This document shows, in pieces, positions 8,685-16,021 of a stretch of DNA of 64,000 nucleotides. Numbering within the stretch: the first letter of the stretch is position 1; each line of letters starts with the position of its first letter. The position numbers were made by a program, and so were the translations under genes. The stretch is taken from assembly GCF_946887195.1 (NCBI RefSeq), contig NZ_CAMPKE010000011.1, forward strand, positions 73,730 to 137,729, written 5' to 3'. The notes under the pieces were generated by a model, which was given only the letters and a program-made list of their open reading frames with translations, was not told the DNA's origin and ran no database searches. The DNA comes from an uncultured Halomonas sp. (GTDB taxonomy: Bacteria; Pseudomonadota; Gammaproteobacteria; Pseudomonadales; Halomonadaceae).

Positions 8685-11192
8685 ATGTCGGTAGCAAAGA
8701 GTCAGAGGTGTGCCTTGGTCGATCCGCTTTATGCCTGGTGGGCTCAGCAATTGGTGTTATGCGGCTGGGCTTTCGAACCCGATCCCACCGCCGTGGAGCC
8801 AGCGCTTGCCGGCGAGCGCCTGGTTCGATTGGGCGTGGCCGATCGTGGCGAGCTGGGCTGGCGGTTGCTCGAGGCCTTCCCGCCCGAAGCGCCGGATCCC
8901 CAGCGCCAGCTCGCCGCGCTGGAGTTGCTGGCGCTGGCCGTGGCGGCGAACTGGTTGGCACCGCTGCAGGGTCAAGCCTGGGTCCAGCGGCTGGCTCGTA
9001 CCATCCAGACGCAGTATGGCTCCCTCGACGACTGGTTGAAGGCGCTGCGTGTGGCTCGCCGGGAGGAGGGCTGGACTCACGGCGACGAGGCGTTCGCCTT
9101 CGCCAGCGAGGCGTTGGCCAAGCTCGAGCACGATGGCGACGGAATGACCTGGGAGTTGCTTGGCGAATACCTGGCGACACGGCGCGACATGCCGCTATGG
9201 CCAGACGGCGACGATGGCCGGCTTTGGCGGTTGCGCGCGGGCTTCGCGCCGGTGCTGGCGCTGCCGGCCAGACACCTGCTGGATTGGCCGGATGCGGCTG
9301 CCTGGCTGGGTGACGTGTGGCGAATTCACGATCGTGAGGAGATGATTCGCGTGCTGCTGTGGCTGGCCAGTCAGGGCCATCGCTACGGTTGGGACGTCGA
9401 TGCCTCGCGCCTGCTGGAGCAAGGCGACATGGCGCGTCAGGCCTGGCTGGCGGGACTTGGTGAACAGCTTGGCGATCAGCGCGAGCAGCGTCGCTACGGG
9501 CGCGTGCTATTGTCCTTCATCGAGCGTGGCGAGCCGCTGGAATGGGCTGCCTGGGATTGGCTGCGGCTGGTCGATCTGGCCTATGCCGGATTGGCGCTGG
9601 GCTGGCTGGAGGTTGCCGAGGCCGAAACCTTCGCGGCGCATGGCGCGGACCTGCTGACACGGCGCTACAGCGATTGGTCGGCGCTGGCCCAGGCCTATCA
9701 GCGGGGGCGCAGTCTCTTCGAGGGCGCCGACCATCTGCGCGATCAGAGCGGCGACTGGTCGCTGCTGCTGCATTCGCCGATCAGTCCATGGCGAGTCCCG
9801 CTGCATGAGTTGCTTGACGATGCGCACCGCGAAACATCGCGAGCGGCGATTCGTGCCTGGCGTGGCGACCCCCGCCATTGGGTGTTGGCGTTGGCATCGA
9901 TACGCGAGCCGGAACTGCTCTATCGCCAGGGGATCGGTATCGCGCCGGACGACGCCCGGCGCCAGGACGCACGGCGCTACCTGACCGAAAGCCTGGGTCT
10001 GTTCCCCGACGAAGGCATCCAAGGGCTGGCACGCTATTGGCTGCCGGGTCAGGCTCATCATCTCAACCAACTGGCCGCCGATGCCGCCCATGGTGCGTTG
10101 CCGCCGTTGGAAACGCCCTTCGGGCGCCCATCGGCCGATGCCGCTGCGCGGCGCGATGGGCTCAAGCACTGTGTTCGCCATGCCGCGACCATCCACATGG
10201 CCGAGAAGTATGCCTTCTATCTGCTGATGGCCGGCGATAGCGGCGACTTCGATGGCGCCGGTCTGGCCGGGCTGGGCGAGTCGCTGCGCGGCGTGCTGTG
10301 CCGTTTCTATCCCGATCCACGCCGCCTGCTCGATGCCTGGGTGGCTTGGGAAACCGCCTTGCCCGAGATGCCCGACGACACGCTGGCCCACGAGATTCGC
10401 TGGCATCGTGACGACCCGGGCAGTCTCTTTCACTGGCTCGATTGGCACCAGGCCCAGTGGCGAGAGCCGGGAGCGCGGCCGACATTGAGCCGTTTCACCG
10501 CGCTTGCGCTGACCGGGCCGCTGAATGCCGGCATGTGGGGCCAGCCACAGCGCGAAGGTGCCGTCGAGAACGAGGCGCTGCAGCAGTGGCTCGACAATCA
10601 GTATGGGCTGCATGGCGAGCACGATCTGCGCGATTTCCTCGATTTCCTGCTCGATGTCGGCGACCGTCAGGAGTACCAGATCAACTATGCGCCCTATACG
10701 CTCAATCCTGCTCGGCTGGGGGAGGAGATCGCGATTCTCGAATCCGGCGATTGCGGTGAGGAGGAGCGCAATCATCTGCTGCGCCTGCGGCGTGTGCGTG
10801 ACAACGACGCCGGCTGCAACGACGTCGATATGACGGCCTGGGATCTCGCCCAGGCCGTGGATTTGGCGATTGCCGGATGCAGCCTGGGCTGGCTGGACGG
10901 TCCGGCATTCGGTGCCATACTCGATGCCGCGCAGGAGCAGGCCCAGCGCCACTATGGGAACTGGCACGATTACGCGCGGGGACTCTATGCCGGCTATGCC
11001 TTTTTCATGGGCGAAACCGGTGAGCGCGAGGCGTTTCTGGTGAGCTTTCGCGAGGGGTTGGTGGCGTGGCTGAGTGGCGCGCCGCCGCTCACGGGTGCCT
11101 GGGCGAGTCTGGATTTTCCCGGGGCGCGCCCGCGGCACTGGGCACCGTTGCATATCGATACGTTGCCCGGTGACGCCAAGACCTTGCACTGA
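8685..11192 (+). CDS. Large protein with two DUF1266-like segments
   Basis: About 835 residues, rich in Trp, Leu, Ala and acidic residues, with no signal peptide or membrane helices. Two segments resemble each other and the DUF1266 family (E. coli YbeR/YbeU/DjlB-type). One is at about residues 288-350 (WLRLVDLAYAGLALGWLE ... YSDWSALAQAYQRG), the other at about 718-780 (LAQAVDLAIAGCSLGWLD ... YGNWHDYARGLYAG). DUF1266 has no known function. The start is uncertain: ATG at 8685 has no clear ribosome binding site, whereas TTG at 8715 follows AGAGG by 6 nt and may be the real start. The next gene begins 47 nt downstream on the same strand. Confidence 0.7.
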   Translation: MSVAKSQRCALVDPLYAWWAQQLVLCGWAFEPDPTAVEPALAGERLVRLGVADRGELGWRLLEAFPPEAPDPQRQLAALELLALAVAANWLAPLQGQAWVQRLARTIQTQYGSLDDWLKALRVARREEGWTHGDEAFAFASEALAKLEHDGDGMTWELLGEYLATRRDMPLWPDGDDGRLWRLRAGFAPVLALPARHLLDWPDAAAWLGDVWRIHDREEMIRVLLWLASQGHRYGWDVDASRLLEQGDMARQAWLAGLGEQLGDQREQRRYGRVLLSFIERGEPLEWAAWDWLRLVDLAYAGLALGWLEVAEAETFAAHGADLLTRRYSDWSALAQAYQRGRSLFEGADHLRDQSGDWSLLLHSPISPWRVPLHELLDDAHRETSRAAIRAWRGDPRHWVLALASIREPELLYRQGIGIAPDDARRQDARRYLTESLGLFPDEGIQGLARYWLPGQAHHLNQLAADAAHGALPPLETPFGRPSADAAARRDGLKHCVRHAATIHMAEKYAFYLLMAGDSGDFDGAGLAGLGESLRGVLCRFYPDPRRLLDAWVAWETALPEMPDDTLAHEIRWHRDDPGSLFHWLDWHQAQWREPGARPTLSRFTALALTGPLNAGMWGQPQREGAVENEALQQWLDNQYGLHGEHDLRDFLDFLLDVGDRQEYQINYAPYTLNPARLGEEIAILESGDCGEEERNHLLRLRRVRDNDAGCNDVDMTAWDLAQAVDLAIAGCSLGWLDGPAFGAILDAAQEQAQRHYGNWHDYARGLYAGYAFFMGETGEREAFLVSFREGLVAWLSGAPPLTGAWASLDFPGARPRHWAPLHIDTLPGDAKTLH

Positions 11193-11239
11193 CACGTTGC
11201 TCAGAATCCATCCGGCATTCGGCCAATCCAGGTAATCGC

Positions 11240-13042
11240 ATGACTGCATGCACCTCCGCTGTAGATCGACGCCTGATCGCGGCGTTCATCGGTACTGCAC
11301 TGGTCACGTTCAGCGTAGCGCTGCATGTGAGTTTCCCTAACATGGGCGGGTCCGGACTGCGCTTGCCATTCAATGCGGCGGTAGCGATGGGCATGGCGCT
11401 GATGACCGCGCTGGCGCTGTGGCCGGCGGCTCATGGGTGCATTCGCATCAGCGGTTTTCAGCGCGGCCTATGGCTGATGGTGGCACTGCTGTGGCTACCG
11501 CTTGCCTGGTCATGGGACGCGACCGCCGTGAGCGCGCTGCCGCGACTCATAGGGCTGACCACTGGCGCGCTACTGCTACTGGGTCTCGAGCAGCTTGCTT
11601 TCGAACGCCGGCATTGGGTGGCGCTGCTATTCGCCATCTATTTCGGCACCTTACTGGAAGCCACTCTGGCCTGGTTTCAATACACGCTGCTCGAGCCGGG
11701 CAACTGGATGGGTTTCGACCCCGCCTACGGGCGCCCATGGGGCATTTTTCAGCAGTCCAATGTGCTGGCGTCGTTTCTCGTCACAGGGCTTGCGATCTCG
11801 GCGTGGCTGATGGGCGAAGCGTCCAGGCGCTGGTTGCGTGTGACGGCACTGCTGGCGCCGTTGAGCATGCCGGCGATGCTGCTGGTTCTGGTATCGCGCA
11901 TCGGCTGGCTGGCGAGCCTGGTGGTCATTGTGTTGTCGATAGCCCACTTGTTGGGGCGCGAACGGCGTGTTGCCTACGCCTGGACGCTGGCGCTGCTGAC
12001 CGGCTGCGCCATCGCTTTAGCGTTGTGGTTAGCGACCGACGATCTGGCGCGCTCCAGCGAAACGTTGGGCAATACCGGCGCGCGCACTCAAGTCTATATG
12101 CATGCGCTGCGCATGATTCTCGAGGCGCCCTTGAGTGGCTGGGGCTACGGTGATTTCCAGTATGCCTTCATTCATAGCTTCGCCGATTGGCGCTCGGCTC
12201 ATCCCGATAACGGTTCGGCGATCTCGGGTAGCTTCGATCATCCACATAACGAGTTGCTGCTATGGGGCGTCGAGGGTGGATTATTGCCGATGCTAGCCCT
12301 GGCTGGTATGGCGCTTTGGGTCGCCTGGCGCTTATGGCGGCACGGCCCGCATGGCGAGCGGTTGATGCTGATGGCGCTATTGGCCCCGTTGGCGCTGCAC
12401 GCCATGACCGAATATCCGTTCTATCATTCGCTGACTCACTGGTTGGTCTTCGTATTGCTACTGGGGCTATTGGTCAGCCGCAGTTGGCCGGCCCGCGAGC
12501 GCGCCAACCGCTATACTTTCGGCATTCGTGTCGGTGCTTGGCTGGGCGTGCCTCTGGTATGGCTGTTCATGATCACGCACTTGTACAGCTTGTGGCAGGT
12601 TAGCGCCTACCTGCAGAGCGGAGGCAGGGAGGTGCAGCGTTTGACACGGGTCATCAATCCACTGGGGATTCCCGAAACGCTGGATTTCATGTTGATGACC
12701 CAACAGCTCGATGCCGCTGCCGGGCTCGGCATGCAGGATCAGGTTCGCGATTACCTGGCATGGGCCGAGCGTACGGCACACCATTATCCAACGCCGGCGC
12801 TTTACGCCAATAGGATCGAGGCCTGGCGGATTCTAGGCGATGAGGCGCAAGCCGAGGCGATGCTGGCCAAAGCGGAGTATCTATACCCGAACGATAGGGT
12901 GATCGCCGCCGCCGCCAGGCGCTTGAACGCCAGTAGCAAGGCGCCGGCGACCTTTGCGTTGGAACCTTCTCCACCGGGAGCCGCAAGCGACGCTGATTCC
13001 GATATCGAAAGCGGTACGTCGACCGTTTATCAGGCGCCTTGA
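11240..13042 (+). CDS. PglL-type O-oligosaccharyltransferase / O-antigen ligase family
   Basis: A 600-residue inner-membrane protein with about 11-12 hydrophobic helices, a large periplasmic loop at about residues 275-340, and a soluble C-terminus. The loop ends in SFDHPHNELLLWGVEGG; this H-x-x-N-E pattern marks the Wzy_C superfamily (WaaL ligases and PglL/PilO glycosyltransferases). The Wzy_C_2-like C-terminal region (about 460-570) looks TPR-like (AWRILGDEAQAEAMLAKAEYLYPND) and favours the PglL group, which moves lipid-linked glycans onto Ser/Thr of periplasmic proteins such as pilin. No glycan-synthesis or pilin gene lies nearby, so the acceptor is unknown. The start follows CAGG by 7 nt. 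Confidence 0.8.
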   Translation: MTACTSAVDRRLIAAFIGTALVTFSVALHVSFPNMGGSGLRLPFNAAVAMGMALMTALALWPAAHGCIRISGFQRGLWLMVALLWLPLAWSWDATAVSALPRLIGLTTGALLLLGLEQLAFERRHWVALLFAIYFGTLLEATLAWFQYTLLEPGNWMGFDPAYGRPWGIFQQSNVLASFLVTGLAISAWLMGEASRRWLRVTALLAPLSMPAMLLVLVSRIGWLASLVVIVLSIAHLLGRERRVAYAWTLALLTGCAIALALWLATDDLARSSETLGNTGARTQVYMHALRMILEAPLSGWGYGDFQYAFIHSFADWRSAHPDNGSAISGSFDHPHNELLLWGVEGGLLPMLALAGMALWVAWRLWRHGPHGERLMLMALLAPLALHAMTEYPFYHSLTHWLVFVLLLGLLVSRSWPARERANRYTFGIRVGAWLGVPLVWLFMITHLYSLWQVSAYLQSGGREVQRLTRVINPLGIPETLDFMLMTQQLDAAAGLGMQDQVRDYLAWAERTAHHYPTPALYANRIEAWRILGDEAQAEAMLAKAEYLYPNDRVIAAAARRLNASSKAPATFALEPSPPGAASDADSDIESGTSTVYQAP

Positions 13043-13271
13043 TGCGATAAGCGTCGAAACGCCAAACGGCCGGCCGGGCAATGACAGGCGATACCGTTTG
13101 CTCTATTATCGAGCGTTCATATGCGGGGGCCTCTCAGGCACCCGCTCGCCATGGCAAGCGAGCCGATGACAGGCCGCTTTGGGAGTGGTACTTCGGGCAT
13201 CACTCCCACAGCGACATTCCATGCGACGCGGTGTCGGTGGGGTCGGTTCGATGGAGCGAACGAGGTCGCTG

Positions 13272-13874
13272 ATGCTTCGCGTGTCCGCCGTGTGCCTGTT
13301 ATTGGTCGGCATGTTGAGCGGCTGTGCAGGGGCGCCCCAAACATCACCCGCCGATGCTCGTATGAATGACGCATCGGGCACGTATTCCGAAAATTCTCAT
13401 CGGTTATCGCCGGTCAACCAACTGGCTGAGCAATTGCGTGATTTCCGGCGTGTTTCGCCACAGCTGATCCGTCAGGCGCTGCTCGCCGAACACCGGCGCT
13501 GGGTGGGCACGCCCTACCAGTTGGGCGGTGAAAGCCAGCGTGGTATCGACTGCTCGGCGCTGGTCCAGCAAGTCTTCAGCGAGGCGTTCGCGGTGGAATT
13601 GCCGCGTACCACCGGCGGCCAGGTATTGGAAGGCCGGCGCGTCGCGCGCGATGAATTGAACCCCGGCGACCTGGTGTTCTTCCGGCCGCCGGGGCCTTAC
13701 CGGCATGTTGGCGTCTATGTCGGCGAAGGCCGTTTCCTGCATGCGTCATCGTCTCAGGGCGTGATCATTTCGCGTCTGGATAACGTCTACTGGAACCGTT
13801 ATTACTGGCAGGCCCGTCGTCCGCTGGCGCGCACCGAACTCGCGCAGCGCGCGATTCAGGTCAATGAGAGCTAA
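13272..13874 (+). CDS. NlpC/P60 family lipoprotein, Spr-like peptidase
   Basis: A 200-residue predicted outer-membrane lipoprotein. The N-terminus is a lipoprotein signal ending in the lipobox LSGC (mature Cys at about 17). The start at 13272 follows GAGG by 6 nt; ATG at 13251 is an alternative that adds seven residues. The C-terminal half is an NlpC/P60 peptidase domain with the nucleophile Cys in GIDCSALVQQVF, the catalytic His in YRHVGVYVGEG, and the third polar residue, His, in FLHASSSQG. The family cuts peptidoglycan cross-links or stem peptides; E. coli MepS (Spr) is the model. The MFS gene begins 18 nt after its stop. The 229 nt before it hold a GC-rich hairpin near 13128-13147 without a T tract. 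Confidence 0.88.
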   Translation: MLRVSAVCLLLVGMLSGCAGAPQTSPADARMNDASGTYSENSHRLSPVNQLAEQLRDFRRVSPQLIRQALLAEHRRWVGTPYQLGGESQRGIDCSALVQQVFSEAFAVELPRTTGGQVLEGRRVARDELNPGDLVFFRPPGPYRHVGVYVGEGRFLHASSSQGVIISRLDNVYWNRYYWQARRPLARTELAQRAIQVNES

Positions 13875-13892
13875 TGAGCGAAGCGTCGTTGC

Positions 13893-15092
13893 ATGATCGA
13901 AGCCTATAGTCGCGATTGGTGGCGCGCTACCCTGGCGCTGTGTTTGGGGTCGTTTACCGTGTTCGTCAATTTATATGCGGTGCAACCGCTGCTACCGGCG
14001 CTGCGCCAGGACTTTGGCATATCGACATTGACGGCCTCGTTGGCGATGGGCGCTTCGACATTGACCCTGGCGGTGTCGTTGTTGATCTATGGCCCACTAT
14101 CGGATGCCATCGGGCGTGGTGCGATCATGCGCATTACCCTGCTACTTGCCACGCTTTGCTCATTGATACTGCCTTTCGTACCCGACTTCACCACTCTCTT
14201 GTTACTGCGCAGCCTGCATGGGTTGGTGCTGGGTGGGCTGCCGGCAGTGGCGATCGCCTGGATGGGCGACGAGTTCGACAACCCGGCATTGATGCTGGCG
14301 GTAGGGCTCTACATCAGCGCCAATACGCTGGGCGGCATCGGGGGGCGTGTACTCGGCGGTATCGCCGGCGAGTATGGCGGCTGGCAGGCCAGTTTCCTGA
14401 GCGTGGGGCTGCTCAGTCTGGTCTGTCTGGCGGTGTTCTGGCGGCTATTGCCGCCGGCGCGGTGCTTCAAGCCATCGCCGCTGCGTCTTGGCGTGGCCTT
14501 GGCCTCGCTGGGCGGGCATCTACGCAACCCATTGTTGCTGGCTGCTTATCTGATCGGTGGGCTCAATTTCTTCATCTTCATCAACCAGTACAGTTACATC
14601 ACCTTTCGCTTGAGCGATGCGCCATACGATCTATCGACTCAATGGCTGGGAATGATTTTCTTCACCTATCTGGGCGGCACGCTGGGATCGGCATTGTCGG
14701 GGCGGGTCTCGCAGCGCCTGTCTCAGCCGGTATGCATGATGCTGGGCATCGCAATCCTGATGATTGGCAGTCTGGTGACGTTGCAGGCGTCATTGACGAT
14801 GATTCTGCTCGGTCTGGCGATCGGCGCTTTCGGCTTTTTTCTCGCCCATTCGATGGCCTCGAGCTGGGTAGGGCGACAAGCGCTGCATGCTCGCGGCAGC
14901 GCCTCCGCGCTCTACCTGGTGTTCTACTACCTGGGCGCCAGCCTGGGAGGGTTCTATCTCGAGCCGTTCTGGCAGGCCGCTGGCTGGTTCGGCGTGATAT
15001 CGGCCTCCTGGCTGGTGCTGGCCATGACAATGGCAATCGCCGCCTGGCTATGGCGGCGAGAGCGCAGACTCATCGCCAAGGGCAGCAACTAG
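13893..15092 (+). CDS. MFS transporter, YnfM-like
   Basis: A 399-residue inner-membrane protein with 12 predicted helices. The opening VNLYAVQPLLPALRQDFG and the loop YGPLSDAIGRG (motif A) are typical of the YnfM branch of drug/sugar efflux MFS proteins. The substrate is unknown; relatives export sugars or small inhibitors. It starts 18 nt after the NlpC/P60 gene, so the two are probably co-transcribed, although no functional link is obvious. It converges on msrA with only 7 nt between the stop codons and no visible hairpin. Confidence 0.88.
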   Translation: MIEAYSRDWWRATLALCLGSFTVFVNLYAVQPLLPALRQDFGISTLTASLAMGASTLTLAVSLLIYGPLSDAIGRGAIMRITLLLATLCSLILPFVPDFTTLLLLRSLHGLVLGGLPAVAIAWMGDEFDNPALMLAVGLYISANTLGGIGGRVLGGIAGEYGGWQASFLSVGLLSLVCLAVFWRLLPPARCFKPSPLRLGVALASLGGHLRNPLLLAAYLIGGLNFFIFINQYSYITFRLSDAPYDLSTQWLGMIFFTYLGGTLGSALSGRVSQRLSQPVCMMLGIAILMIGSLVTLQASLTMILLGLAIGAFGFFLAHSMASSWVGRQALHARGSASALYLVFYYLGASLGGFYLEPFWQAAGWFGVISASWLVLAMTMAIAAWLWRRERRLIAKGSN

Positions 15093-15099
15093 GCGCCGG

Positions 15100-15717
15100 T
15101 TATTTGCCGGGCAGACCGGCCTGTTCCCCCCAGATTTCCTCCAGACGATCCGTGCGACCGCAGCCGGCCTTGTAGAAATGGTAGCGTACCGGATTCTTTT
15201 CATAGTAGTTCTGATGATACTCCTCGGCGTCCCAGAAACGCTCGGCGGGGAGGATCTGCGTGGCGACTTCACGATCGAAGCGTTGCTCGAGTTCGGCCTT
15301 GGTCTCTTCGGCCAAGCGTTTCTGCCGCGCGTTATGATAGAAGATAACGCTGCGATATTGGGCACCCGCGTCGCAGAACTGCCGATTTTCGGCGAACGGA
15401 TCGATGTTGTGCCAGAACGCCTCGAGCAGGGTGGCATAGTCGACCTTGTCGGGATCGTACGCGACGTGCACCGATTCGACGTGTCCGGTACCACCACTGG
15501 AAACCTGCTGATAGGTCGGGTTGTCCTGTTCACCGCCGGTATAGCCCGAAGTGGTGGACAGTACCCCGTCGATCTCGTCGTAGGCCTGTTCCACGCACCA
15601 GAAGCAGCCCCCGGCGAACGTGGCCTCGCCGCGATTGGATGACGTTTCGTCCTGAGCGGAAGCGAAAGGCGACATGGCCGTTAACGCCAGTGCCATGAGA
15701 GGCAGCCAGATGCGCAT
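15100..15717 (-). CDS. msrA: Peptide methionine (S)-S-oxide reductase, exported
   Basis: Reduces the S form of methionine sulfoxide in proteins. The 205 residues start with a clear Sec signal peptide (MRIWLPLMALALTAMSPFASA), so the enzyme acts in the periplasm. The catalytic motif GGCFWCVEQAYDE follows at about residue 35; ESVHVAYDPDKVDY and QYRSVIFYHNARQ are also family hallmarks, and the resolving Cys is probably in KAGCGRT near the C-terminus. The start at 15717 follows GGGAG. A longer in-frame ATG at 15936 would run through a repeat element and is rejected. Unlike fused or paired msrAB loci, msrB is 48 kb away and has no signal peptide. Confidence 0.92.
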   Translation of the reverse strand: MRIWLPLMALALTAMSPFASAQDETSSNRGEATFAGGCFWCVEQAYDEIDGVLSTTSGYTGGEQDNPTYQQVSSGGTGHVESVHVAYDPDKVDYATLLEAFWHNIDPFAENRQFCDAGAQYRSVIFYHNARQKRLAEETKAELEQRFDREVATQILPAERFWDAEEYHQNYYEKNPVRYHFYKAGCGRTDRLEEIWGEQAGLPGK

Positions 15718-15778
15718 GAGTGAATCTCCCGGATCGATGAGGGTCTGTGTTGGAGGCGTAATGCGCCATGAGGTTCCA

Positions 15779-15944
15779 TTAGGGAATCTCTGCATAAATG
15801 CCTGCACGAACGAATGGCTGTGTTGCGCGGTACGCGAAGGCTCGCCTAACTCCATGTTATGTCTCGCCTTCTGTGTTCCGTGCGCCTTGCCACGCAGCGG
15901 CGCCCGCTTCATTCCGTTCGGCGATTTATTCAGCAATTCCTCAG
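15779..15944. repeat. 166-bp imperfect palindromic element, family shared with 20663-20827
   Basis: The ends are inverted: TTAGGGAATCTCTGCATAAA on the left matches CTGAGGAATTGCTGAATAAA read inward from the right. The interior has long stretches in common with the element at 20663-20827: ATAAATGCCTGCACG, CCTAACT, ATGTTATGTCT, CTTCTGTG, TTCATTCCGTTCG and TTTATTCAGC. It occupies the 304-nt gap between divergent msrA and the VTT fusion gene. Beyond it, the only recognisable element is the ribosome binding site GGAG before 16022. Confidence 0.75.
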
Positions 15945-16021
15945 TTGGGGACTGACCCGTTATGATGGGGGCGATGCCGACCCGGTCATGCGCCGTCCCG
16001 ATTACCTAGGAGCGCCTTTAC

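Noticed and set aside
9507..11249. 580-codon open frame antisense to the DUF1266 gene
   Set aside because: The plus strand holds DUF1266-like segments and flows into the next gene; the antisense product looks like a composition artefact.
13128..13147. GC-rich hairpin before the NlpC/P60 gene as a terminator of the PglL gene
   Set aside because: The stem is short and imperfect and no T tract follows.
15718..15936. 73-residue N-terminal extension of MsrA
   Set aside because: It runs through the palindromic element and lacks a ribosome binding site, whereas the inner start has GGGAG and a clean signal peptide.
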